Assembly (NCBI RefSeq): GCF_002995785.1 | Contig: NZ_PVXO01000006.1 | Location: 1 to 53,517 of the forward strand | Length of the DNA: 53,517 bases | Reading direction: 5' to 3' | Origin: Clostridium liquoris | GTDB taxonomy: Bacteria > Bacillota > Clostridia > Clostridiales > Clostridiaceae | In this document: one piece after another, positions 46,753 through 53,517 of the stretch | How positions within the stretch are numbered: the first letter of the stretch is position 1 | How the letters are laid out: every line of letters starts with the position of its first letter | Notes under the pieces: generated by a model | The model's database searches: none | What the model was told of the DNA's origin: nothing | The model's input: the letters and a program-made list of their open reading frames with translations, nothing else | Made by a program: the position numbers and the translations under genes

Positions 46753-48012
46753 ATGGATAAAATTATAGTAAAGGGCGGTAATACTCTAAATGGAGAAGTA
46801 AAAATCAGCTCTGCAAAAAATTCTGTATTACCTATTATTGCTGCTAGTATATTAAGCGGAAATAAATGTATTATAGATAATGCACCTATGCTAGAAGATG
46901 TTTTTGTTATAAGTGATGTTTTAAGATCTGTATCAGCAGATATAGATATAGATAAAACTAGTAATAAAATCATTATAGACACGTCTGATATATGCGATTA
47001 TGAACCTTGTAGTGAGTTAGTAAAAAAATTACGAGCATCATTTTTAATAATGGGACCCATGATTTCCAGGTTTGGTAAGTTTATAATATCACTACCCGGA
47101 GGATGTAATATTGGAACGAGACCAATAGATTTGCATTTGAAAGGATTTAATGCTCTGGGAGCAGAGGTAAGTGTGGGATATGGTTATGTAGAGGCAAAGG
47201 CAAAAAAATTGATAGGAAATAAAATATATTTGGATTTTCCATCTGTTGGGGCTACAGAAAATATAATGATGGCAGCAGTTATGGCAGAAGGAGAAACCAT
47301 AATTGAAAATGCAGCAGAAGAACCAGAAATAGAAGATTTGGCAAAGTTTTTAAATAGTATGGGTGCTAATGTAATAGGCGGCGGTACTGACACTGTTAGA
47401 GTATTAGGTGTTAAAAATTTAAAAGGAGCTGTTCATAAACCTATATACGATAGAATAGAAGCAGGTACATTTATGGTAGCGGCTGCTATTACCAAAAGTA
47501 AAATTAAAGTATGCGGAGTTAATGAAGAACATTTGAAGCCAATTATAGCTAAGCTCACGGAAATGGGAGTAGTAATAGAGGTGGAAGGAGAAAGTCTTAC
47601 AGTTGATGGTACAGGTATACTTAAACCAATAGATATTAAAACTATGCCTTATCCGGGATTTCCTACAGATATGCAGGCTCAAATGATGGGGCTGTTATCC
47701 TCAGTAAAAGGAACAAGTGTTATAACAGAAACAATATTTGAAAATAGATTTATGCATGCTTCTGAAATGAAAAGAATGGGAGCTAATATAAAAATCGATG
47801 GAAGAAGTGCGGTAATAGAAGGAATAGATAGGCTTACAGGTTGTGAAGTGAAATCTACAGATTTAAGGGCAGGAGCAGCCCTAATCCTATGTGGATTAGC
47901 AGCAGCAGGCACTACTGAGGTAACGGATGTCTATCATATAGATAGAGGTTATGTAAACATAGAAAAGAAGCTTCAAGGGTTAGGAGCTAACATATACAGA
48001 GAATGTTATTAA
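46753..48012 (+). CDS. murA: UDP-N-acetylglucosamine 1-carboxyvinyltransferase
   Basis: A 419-residue MurA, first committed step of peptidoglycan precursor synthesis (adds enolpyruvate to UDP-GlcNAc). The active-site cysteine in LPGGCNIGTRPIDLH (about residue 118) is the residue modified by fosfomycin, so the target is of the sensitive type. ATG 46753 lies six bases after GGAGG; ATG 46747 directly abuts it. Its place between ywmB and spoIID corresponds to Bacillus murAB. Confidence 0.95.
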   Translation: MDKIIVKGGNTLNGEVKISSAKNSVLPIIAASILSGNKCIIDNAPMLEDVFVISDVLRSVSADIDIDKTSNKIIIDTSDICDYEPCSELVKKLRASFLIMGPMISRFGKFIISLPGGCNIGTRPIDLHLKGFNALGAEVSVGYGYVEAKAKKLIGNKIYLDFPSVGATENIMMAAVMAEGETIIENAAEEPEIEDLAKFLNSMGANVIGGGTDTVRVLGVKNLKGAVHKPIYDRIEAGTFMVAAAITKSKIKVCGVNEEHLKPIIAKLTEMGVVIEVEGESLTVDGTGILKPIDIKTMPYPGFPTDMQAQMMGLLSSVKGTSVITETIFENRFMHASEMKRMGANIKIDGRSAVIEGIDRLTGCEVKSTDLRAGAALILCGLAAAGTTEVTDVYHIDRGYVNIEKKLQGLGANIYRECY

Positions 48013-48091
48013 GTATTAAGTAATAAGTAGAAAAACTTTCTCATATAGTTAATAATAAGATACTTTAGATTAAAATGAAGGAGAAAACTAT

Positions 48092-49138
48092 ATGAGAAAA
48101 AATGATATTTTTTTTTATTTAAGTAGGTTTTTTATAGTTATTTTAATTAGTATTACTTTTATAACTATAATTTCTTTTGTTATTTTAAAACCAAAGCCTA
48201 TTGCAAAAGAGAATGATATTAAGCCGAATAAGTTTGATATGAAACCAAATAATGTAATATTTAATAATGATAAAAAAAATATTAAAATAAAAATTTATAT
48301 TTCTGCGAAAAAAATGGTAGAAGAAATGGATTTGGAAGAATATATAAAAGGAGTAATATCTGCTGAGATGCCTGCAGAATTTCATATAGAAGCTTTAAAA
48401 GCCCAAGCGGTAGCTGCTAGAACTTATGCTATTGCCCATATGGAATCTGAGGGTGGACAAAGGTGCAGCAATGTGTCAGAAGCAGATCTTTGTAATACAA
48501 CACATTGTCAAGTATTTATGCATAAAGATGAAAGAATGAAGGAATGGCCTGAAAGTAAAAGAGCAGAATACTGGAATAAGATAGAAGAAGCAGTTAAGGA
48601 TACAAAGTATGAAGTAATAACATATAATGGGAAGATGATAAAAGAACCTTACTATTTTGCAGTAAGTAGTGGAAAAACTGAGAATGTACAGGAAGTATTT
48701 TCAGAATCTGTTCCATATTTAAAAAGCGTGGAAAGCCCCGGTGAAGAGAATGCCCAAAAGTATAAAACTTCTGTAAGCTACTCATATAGCAGCTTAACTA
48801 ATATAATAAATAGCTACTATGCTAAATCTATATCGTCACCTAGTGCTTTAAAATCTAGTATAAAAATAAAGAGCAGGACTGAAGCTGGCGGTGTAAAGGA
48901 AATACAATTGGGTAAAACTACGATTTCAGGAACTAAGTTTAGAAGCATGCTAGGACTGAATTCTACTAATTTTTCTATTACATTTAATAAGAATAGTGTA
49001 GAAATAGTATGTAAAGGTTATGGACATGGCGTAGGAATGAGCCAATGGGGAGCTAATGCCATGGCAAAGAATAATAAAAATTATAAAGAAATATTAGGGC
49101 ATTATTATCAGGAAACAAAAGTAGAAAAATATAATTAA
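48092..49138 (+). CDS. spoIID: Stage II sporulation protein D
   Basis: A 348-residue membrane-anchored lytic transglycosylase with one N-terminal helix (about 10-32) followed by the SpoIID domain: YIKGVISAEMPAEFHIEALKAQAVAARTYA contains the catalytic glutamate, and GYGHGVGMSQWGA closes the domain. The SCNV-type cysteine region around DLCNTTHCQ matches the zinc-binding insert. It degrades septal peptidoglycan with SpoIIP during engulfment. AAGGAG precedes ATG 48092. Confidence 0.95.
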   Translation: MRKNDIFFYLSRFFIVILISITFITIISFVILKPKPIAKENDIKPNKFDMKPNNVIFNNDKKNIKIKIYISAKKMVEEMDLEEYIKGVISAEMPAEFHIEALKAQAVAARTYAIAHMESEGGQRCSNVSEADLCNTTHCQVFMHKDERMKEWPESKRAEYWNKIEEAVKDTKYEVITYNGKMIKEPYYFAVSSGKTENVQEVFSESVPYLKSVESPGEENAQKYKTSVSYSYSSLTNIINSYYAKSISSPSALKSSIKIKSRTEAGGVKEIQLGKTTISGTKFRSMLGLNSTNFSITFNKNSVEIVCKGYGHGVGMSQWGANAMAKNNKNYKEILGHYYQETKVEKYN

Positions 49139-49151
49139 AATTGAACACAAT

Positions 49152-49189
49152 GAAAAGGAGTATATAAGCGATATATACTTCTTTTTTTG
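49152..49189 (+). terminator. Terminator of spoIID
   Basis: GGAGTATATA pairs with TATATACTTC with one G-U pair, then a T-run. Confidence 0.8.
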
Positions 49190-49243
49190 TCAAAAGATAT
49201 ACAAAGAAAATGAAATAAAAAGAAAAAAATTTTCATAAAATAT

Positions 49244-49272
49244 GTATTTTTTACTAAGCTCTGGACAAACTA
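49244..49272 (+). promoter_or_regulatory. Candidate sigma-F promoter of spoIIQ
   Basis: GTATT (49244-49248), 14-bp spacer, GGACAAACTA (49263-49272), a full match to GGNNANANTR. The geometry is the same as at spoIIR. The predicted start is near 49279, at the ribosome binding site. Confidence 0.6.
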
Positions 49273-49290
49273 CAAAAAGGAGGTGTTGAT

Positions 49291-50025
49291 ATGGATAATA
49301 AAAATTCAAACAAGTTTTTAAACTTTATCAAGAAGGAGGGTTTTTATGTAATACTGTTTCTTTGCTTATGTATTTTAGCTGCAGTAGCCATAGTAACTAC
49401 AAAGAGTAACAAGCAGGCTAGAAAACAACTTCCATCTCAACAACCAAGTGTTGTTCAAAGTGAAAATGGAAAAGAAACAGCAAAGGTAACAGAACAGCCT
49501 TATCCAGATTATGATAATGCTCTTCAAGTAAAGAATGGAGATAAGCAGGAGAAGGCAAATAATGAGACTCAAAAAAGTGGTGATAAAACCGCCCAGGTGT
49601 CTAAAAATGTAGATACAAAGTTTATTAAACCTGTGGAAGGAATACTAGCAAGAGGTTACTCAGATGAACCTGTATTTTGGAAGTCAACTAACAGCTATAG
49701 GCCTAATTTTGGTATAGACATTAAATGTGAAGCTGGTAAGTCTGTAGTTGCAGTTATGGATGGAAAGGTAGAAAGTATTGAAACTGATGGCATAGATGGT
49801 GTTCAGGTTGTAGTTAATCATCAGAATGGTTTGAAAACAGTATATTCAAATCTAGATTCCAAATTAGCTGTAAATAAGGACCAAATGATTAAAACGGGAA
49901 CAAAGATTGGAAGTGTAGGTAAAACTTCCATTAGGGCTTCTTACGAAGCCTACGGTGATCATTTACACTTTGCGGTTTTAAAAAATGATGAATTTATAAA
50001 TCCATCTAAGTATTTGCAGTATTAA
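49291..50025 (+). CDS. spoIIQ: SpoIIQ-like M23 family protein, degenerate metal site
   Basis: A 244-residue membrane protein: one helix (about 18-36), a Gln/Lys-rich linker and a C-terminal LytM (M23) domain from about 110. The first zinc motif, normally HxxxD, reads NFGID (Asn139, Asp143), while the second is intact (HLH, His224 and His226). A missing first histidine suggests loss of endopeptidase activity, as in Bacillus SpoIIQ and unlike C. difficile SpoIIQ. SpoIIQ forms the forespore side of the channel with SpoIIIAH. Placement between spoIID and spoIIID supports the name. Confidence 0.88.
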   Translation: MDNKNSNKFLNFIKKEGFYVILFLCLCILAAVAIVTTKSNKQARKQLPSQQPSVVQSENGKETAKVTEQPYPDYDNALQVKNGDKQEKANNETQKSGDKTAQVSKNVDTKFIKPVEGILARGYSDEPVFWKSTNSYRPNFGIDIKCEAGKSVVAVMDGKVESIETDGIDGVQVVVNHQNGLKTVYSNLDSKLAVNKDQMIKTGTKIGSVGKTSIRASYEAYGDHLHFAVLKNDEFINPSKYLQY

Positions 50026-50030
50026 AAATC

Positions 50031-50064
50031 AGCCATTTTCCGAGCTTTATATCGGGAAATGGCT
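50031..50064. terminator. Hairpin after spoIIQ
   Basis: AGCCATTTTCCGA (50031-50043) pairs with TCGGGAAATGGCT (50052-50064), one G-U pair. There is no T-tract on the plus strand, so it may slow RNA decay rather than terminate. Confidence 0.5.
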
Positions 50065-50132
50065 AACCAAATGTAATTTAAATATACGGCATGGCATATT
50101 TATAAATATAGAAGGGTTAAGGAGGTAGCAGG

Positions 50133-50387
50133 TTGAAAGACTACATTGAAGAGAGAGTTCTTGAAGTTGCAAATTATATTATAAGTTCTAAAGCCACAAT
50201 TAGAAAAACAGCTAAGGTATTTGGAGTTAGTAAAAGTACTATTCACAAAGACATGACAGAAAGGTTACCTAAAATAAATCCTCAAGTTGCAATGGAAGCT
50301 AAAGTTATACTGGATTACAACAAATCGGAAAGACATATAAGAGGTGGGAAGGCTACCAAAATGAAGTATAAAGCTATTGAAGGATAG
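50133..50387 (+). CDS. spoIIID: Sporulation transcriptional regulator SpoIIID
   Basis: An 84-residue DNA-binding protein. The helix-turn-helix is TIRKTAKVFGVSKSTIHKDM and the basic C-terminal HIRGGKATKMKYK is typical. SpoIIID activates and represses sigma-E genes in the mother cell. The start is TTG 50133 after AAGGAGGT. mbl follows, the same pairing as in Bacillus. Confidence 0.96.
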   Translation: MKDYIEERVLEVANYIISSKATIRKTAKVFGVSKSTIHKDMTERLPKINPQVAMEAKVILDYNKSERHIRGGKATKMKYKAIEG

Positions 50388-50481
50388 GTTCATTCCTATT
50401 ATAATTAAAGTATAGTGTAATAAGAAATTAATTAATCTTATTATATATATAATAACGAAAGAGCAGGTGTGAATAATAGGA

Positions 50482-51513
50482 ATGTTTTTTAATGTTGGAA
50501 CTGATATGGGAATAGATTTAGGAACAGCTACTGTATTAGTCTTTATTAAGGGGAAGGGTGTGGTTTTAAAAGATCCTTCGGTAGTAGCTATAGATAAAAG
50601 TAATAATAAAGTGCTGGCTGTAGGAGAAGAAGCTAGGCAGATGATAGGAAGAACTCCAGGAAACATTGTCGCTTTACGTCCATTAAAGGATGGAGTTATT
50701 TCGGATTATGATTTAACAGAAAAGATGTTGAAATATTTTATAACAAAGGTTTGTGGGAAAAGAAAAATAGTTTCACCTAGAGTGGTAGTATGCATACCAT
50801 GTCAAGCTACAGAAGTTGAAAAAAGAGCAGTAATCGATGCAGCTAAAAATGCAGGAGCAAAAAAGGTATTTTTAATTGAAGAACCTTTGGCTGCAGCCAT
50901 AGGGGCAGGATTAGATATAACTAAGGCTAGTGGAAGTATGGTAATAGATATAGGAGGAGGAACTACTGATATTGCAATTATATCATTAGGAGGAATAGTA
51001 GTTAGATCTTCTATAAAAATTGCAGGGAATACATTCGATGAGGCAATAATGAAATACATAAGGAAAAAATATAAATTGATGATTGGAGAAAGAACTGCAG
51101 AAGATTTAAAGATAACTATAGGTTCAGCTTATAAAAGAGAAGAAGAAGTTACTATGGAAATAAGAGGAAGAGATTTGATTACAGGACTTCCCAAAAATAT
51201 AACAGTGTCCTCGGAAGAAATGAGAGAAGCTTTAAAGGAGCCTGTAAATGCCATTACAGAGTGTGCTCATTCAGTTTTGGAAAAGACTCCACCTGAATTA
51301 GCAGCTGATATAGCTGATAAAGGCATATTAATGACAGGAGGAGGATCTCTCTTATATGGTTTAGATAAATTAATACAGGATGCAACGCAAGTCCCTGTTC
51401 ATGTATCTGAAGAAGCTGTTTCTTGTGTGGCTATTGGTACAGGTATGGTCTTAGATTATTTAGACAAGTTAGATGTAACTTTTAATGGAGATGACATTAG
51501 TTTAATTGATTAA
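50482..51513 (+). CDS. mbl: MreB-family actin-like cell shape protein (Mbl)
   Basis: A 343-residue bacterial actin. Phosphate and nucleotide loops GIDLGTATVLVFIKGKGVVL, MVIDIGGGTTDIAIISLGG and ILMTGGGSLLYGLDKL are intact, as is LEKTPPELAADIADKG. It organises lateral wall synthesis under the membrane. The pairing with spoIIID marks it as the Mbl paralogue. The spacing from AGGTGTG (50465-50471) to ATG 50482 is rather wide. A strong terminator follows. Confidence 0.93.
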   Translation: MFFNVGTDMGIDLGTATVLVFIKGKGVVLKDPSVVAIDKSNNKVLAVGEEARQMIGRTPGNIVALRPLKDGVISDYDLTEKMLKYFITKVCGKRKIVSPRVVVCIPCQATEVEKRAVIDAAKNAGAKKVFLIEEPLAAAIGAGLDITKASGSMVIDIGGGTTDIAIISLGGIVVRSSIKIAGNTFDEAIMKYIRKKYKLMIGERTAEDLKITIGSAYKREEEVTMEIRGRDLITGLPKNITVSSEEMREALKEPVNAITECAHSVLEKTPPELAADIADKGILMTGGGSLLYGLDKLIQDATQVPVHVSEEAVSCVAIGTGMVLDYLDKLDVTFNGDDISLID

Positions 51514-51535
51514 TGTTCCTTTCAATTAAGTTAGC

Positions 51536-51563
51536 AAAAGCAAAGGTTGAAACCTTTGCTTTT
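51536..51563. terminator. Bidirectional terminator between mbl and yyaC
   Basis: Perfect 13-bp stem AAAAGCAAAGGTT / AACCTTTGCTTTT with a 2-nt loop GA. Confidence 0.92.
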
Positions 51564-51567
51564 AAAT

Positions 51568-52113
51568 TTATTTATATTTTATATTACATAAATTTGGGAA
51601 ATTTAAATTATAGGCATATAAAAGAGATTCAGTTATTATCTTGGACATATTTAATACCAAATCCAATCTTATGGTGTTATTAGTAAATATATTGCTTTCT
51701 GTAGAATCTACAATGCCTATTATGGAGGATTCACCTACATGAGGCAGTGTTTTGCCTACCCCTTTACCAGGATGAATAGAAAAATCTCTAGCTTGAATTT
51801 CTCCAATGCTATCTATGTCGCCAAGACAAGCGTCTATTCCTATTATATTCGCATCAGCATAGGCAAGCTTAATTTCTTGTAATCTTTTATCAATATTTAA
51901 AGCGTGTATGGGTTCTGAAACTGTTCCAAATACCGGAAGAGGAAAGCGTTTTTCTTCTAATAAGGTACCTACTAAAGGACCTAAGCAATCCCCTATACAC
52001 CTATCAGTACCTATACACACCACTATAGTATTCAGATTTAGATAATCTCTTATAAAATAAGCAATCTTGTAATAAGACAAAGAGTCTTTAAAATGTGCTT
52101 TCACCTTATTCAA
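51568..52113 (-). CDS. yyaC: YyaC family spore protease-like protein (DUF1256)
   Basis: A 181-residue YyaC-family protein, related to the germination protease GPR. VVCIGTDRCIGDCLGPLVGTLL, the GIDACLGD box and GKTLPHVGESSIIG are the family signatures; the two aspartates match those of GPR-like metal-free proteases. The start is TTG 52113 after AAGGAGGT. A near-perfect sigma-E-type promoter lies just upstream, separating it from ttcA. The cellular substrate is unknown. Confidence 0.9.
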   Translation of the reverse strand: MNKVKAHFKDSLSYYKIAYFIRDYLNLNTIVVCIGTDRCIGDCLGPLVGTLLEEKRFPLPVFGTVSEPIHALNIDKRLQEIKLAYADANIIGIDACLGDIDSIGEIQARDFSIHPGKGVGKTLPHVGESSIIGIVDSTESNIFTNNTIRLDLVLNMSKIITESLLYAYNLNFPNLCNIKYK

Positions 52114-52132
52114 TAGCTACACCTCCTTATTA

Positions 52133-52162
52133 ATTTATATGAGATATAACTATTGAATATTA
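52133..52162 (-). promoter_or_regulatory. Candidate sigma-E promoter of yyaC
   Basis: On the minus strand TAATATT (52162-52156) matches the -35 fully; 14-bp spacer; CATATAAAT (52141-52133) matches most of the -10. The predicted start falls at the ribosome binding site. Confidence 0.6.
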
Positions 52163-52176
52163 AAACTATTTAGTAA

Positions 52177-52896
52177 CTAATACTTTGTTTTGTCCCATAT
52201 ACTTAATTGCTCTGAATTCATTAGAGCTCCCAATAGGTGATCTTTTAAATCAGGAATTTCATTTTCTAAGGAATAGGTTAAATCCTTTATAAATTGTCTT
52301 TTAGTATAACCATTAGCAGGACAAGGATTTTCTATTATAGGGAAATTGGATTTTTTAGCATTGTTTTTTATATCTAATTCATCTATATATACCATAGGTC
52401 TTATGACGGTTATATCTTTTCTATCTAAGTAGGTTTTAGGGGAAAAACTACTTATTCTCCCTTCATAAAACATAGACATAAGTAAAGTTTCTACAGCATC
52501 GTTTTTATGATGACCTAATGCAACTTTAGTACAACCAAGCTGTTTTGCATTGCTATTTAGTATGCCTCTTCTTAAATTAGCACATAGAGCACAAGGATTT
52601 TTTTCTTTTCTAATATCAAATACAATTTCTTTTATGTCAGATTTTATTAAATAAAAAGGTACATCTAATTCTTTGCAAAGAATTTCCATAGGTGAAAAAT
52701 CTGCTCCAGTGCCAGGATCTATTGTTATGGCTATTAATTCAAAAGGCTCAGGAGAAAATATCCTATATTTACTCAATAGGTGTAATAAGGTTATGCTGTC
52801 CTTTCCTCCGGATAAACCTACAGCTATTTTATCCCCCGATTCTATTAATTTAAAGTCATTTACTGCTCTTCTAAATTTACCTAATAGCTTCTGCAT
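52177..52896 (-). CDS. ttcA: TtcA-like PP-loop tRNA thiolase
   Basis: A 239-residue PP-loop ATPase of the TtcA/TtuA family. The P-loop is GLSGGKDSITLLHLL; the central PCALCANLRRG gives the CxxC that binds a 4Fe-4S cluster, with a further cysteine in ENPCPANG; ALGHHKNDAVETLL is the family block. TtcA makes 2-thiocytidine at position 32 of some tRNAs. Two tRNA-Thr copies just downstream on the chromosome differ at that position. AAGGAG precedes ATG 52896. Confidence 0.88.
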   Translation of the reverse strand: MQKLLGKFRRAVNDFKLIESGDKIAVGLSGGKDSITLLHLLSKYRIFSPEPFELIAITIDPGTGADFSPMEILCKELDVPFYLIKSDIKEIVFDIRKEKNPCALCANLRRGILNSNAKQLGCTKVALGHHKNDAVETLLMSMFYEGRISSFSPKTYLDRKDITVIRPMVYIDELDIKNNAKKSNFPIIENPCPANGYTKRQFIKDLTYSLENEIPDLKDHLLGALMNSEQLSIWDKTKY

Positions 52897-53088
52897 ACAT
52901 AATCTCCTTATCTTATAAAATTATAGTATCTAAACAGCATTATAATATAAGCAATTATATAAATAAAGATAAAATATTTTATAAATATAATTTAATCAAC
53001 AAAAGTAATACATGTATTTAAAGTAGAGAAAATATTAGTTATATAGAGAAATAACAAGGAGATTTTTAATAATCGGTTATATTAAGGT

Positions 53089-53117
53089 TTGAAATTTATT
53101 TAATATGATTGTATACT
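53089..53117 (+). promoter_or_regulatory. Sigma-A promoter of the tRNA cluster
   Basis: TTGAAA (53089-53094), 17-bp spacer, TATACT (53112-53117), about 42 bases before the first tRNA. Confidence 0.65.
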
Positions 53118-53159
53118 AATCCTTGTTGATGTATCAGAGTTAACAAAGTGAATAAATAT

Positions 53160-53234
53160 GCTGGCATGGCTCAACGGTAGAGCAGCTGACTTGTAATCAG
53201 CAGGTTGTAGGTTCGATTCCTATTGCCAGCTCCA
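53160..53234 (+). tRNA. tRNA-Thr (UGU), copy 1
   Basis: Acceptor GCTGGCA/TGCCAGC, D-stem GCTC/GAGC, anticodon arm GCTGA-CTTGTAA-TCAGC, T-arm with TTCGATT, encoded CCA. Base 32 is C. Confidence 0.97.
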
Positions 53235-53239
53235 TATGT

Positions 53240-53325
53240 GGAGGAATTCCCGAGTGGCCAAAGGGGGCAGACTGTAAATCTGTTGGCTTTCGCCTTCGAT
53301 GGTTCGAATCCATCTTCCTCCACCA
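53240..53325 (+). tRNA. tRNA-Tyr (GUA), copy 1
   Basis: Acceptor GGAGGAA/TTCCTCC, anticodon loop CTGTAAA, a long variable arm (class II), T-loop TTCGAAT, encoded CCA. Confidence 0.97.
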
Positions 53326-53351
53326 TATAACCCAACCCTAAAACTTAATAT

Positions 53352-53426
53352 GCTGGCATGGCTCAACGGTAGAGCAGCTGATTTGTAATCAGCAGGTTGT
53401 AGGTTCGATTCCTATTGCCAGCTCCA
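53352..53426 (+). tRNA. tRNA-Thr (UGU), copy 2
   Basis: Identical to the copy at 53160 except that base 32 (53382) is T, giving the anticodon loop TTTGTAA. Confidence 0.97.
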
Positions 53427-53431
53427 TATGT

Positions 53432-53517
53432 GGAGGAATTCCCGAGTGGCCAAAGGGGGCAGACTGTAAATCTGTTGGCTTTCGCCTTCGATGGTTCGAA
53501 TCCATCTTCCTCCACCA
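53432..53517 (+). tRNA. tRNA-Tyr (GUA), copy 2
   Basis: Identical to the copy at 53240. The encoded CCA ends at the last base of the window, so more of the tRNA cluster may follow. Confidence 0.96.

Noticed and set aside
50105-50132. Sigma-E promoter for spoIIID
   Set aside because: A good -35 (GCATATT at about 50095) has no -10 at 14 bp, and the alternative pairing has too many mismatches to report.
50265-50666. 133-codon minus-strand frame spanning the spoIIID-mbl gap
   Set aside because: Overlaps both real genes and has no start context.

Overview
The window is AT-rich chromosomal DNA from an endospore-forming Firmicute. Gene content points to Clostridium sensu stricto in the broad sense of C. 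botulinum, C. sporogenes and C. tetani: sipL, yabG, cotS/cotSA, gerKA-KB-KC, spoIIR, ypeB, spoIID, spoIIQ, spoIIID, mbl, clostridial-type thlA with its own promoter, cyanophycin genes, AGGAGG ribosome binding sites and frequent TTG/GTG starts. I cannot name the species from sequence alone. Most of it is conserved core genome. I see no prophage, CRISPR array, transposase or resistance island.

Layout. 1-4300 holds spore coat and coat-maturation genes: a 5'-decayed cotS relative, cotSA on the minus strand, an intact cotS relative and yabG. 4380-11170 holds veg, a candidate minus-strand small RNA, sipL, cphB-cphA and ispE. 11190-18800 is a germination and sporulation block: a small membrane protein with gerKA-KB-KC, spoIIR, a UgtP-like glycosyltransferase on the minus strand, and ypeB. 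18800-26200 carries ddl, a PP-loop thiolase-like protein, small unknown genes, pyrG between two related palindromic elements, and rho. 26200-34400 carries rpmE, tdk, a DUF1385 gene, prmC-prfA, a ZIP transporter, tsaC/sua5, ywlE, rpiB and upp. 34400-38800 has a MITE-like repeat, comEB, a tagO/wecA-like gene, wecB and thlA. 38800-45830 is the leader and the atpIBEFHAGDC operon. 45980-52900 is the ywmB-murA-spoIID-spoIIQ-spoIIID-mbl cluster (same order as in Bacillus), then yyaC and ttcA on the minus strand. 53089-53517 is a tandem duplication of tRNA-Thr(UGU)-tRNA-Tyr(GUA).

How the genes work together. Many are parts of the spore programme. SpoIIR is the forespore-to-mother-cell signal, SpoIID and SpoIIQ act in engulfment, SpoIIID is a mother-cell regulator, SipL anchors the coat basement layer, YabG processes coat proteins, GerK and YpeB serve germination. 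Promoter-like sequences match the expected compartments: sigma-F type for spoIIR and spoIIQ, sigma-G type for gerK, sigma-E type for sipL and yyaC, sigma-K type for yabG. The rest is housekeeping: nucleotide salvage, translation termination, cell-wall precursors, acetyl-CoA condensation and ATP synthesis.

Most worth a second look: (1) a roughly 105-bp palindromic element that appears to have inserted exactly at the pyrG start codon, parting it from its ribosome binding site, with a shorter related copy just after pyrG; (2) a candidate 86-nt small RNA between veg and sipL; (3) a 90-residue ATP synthase epsilon subunit without the C-terminal regulatory helices; (4) a SpoIIQ whose first zinc-ligand histidine is asparagine; (5) a perfect 20-bp inverted repeat in front of ddl.
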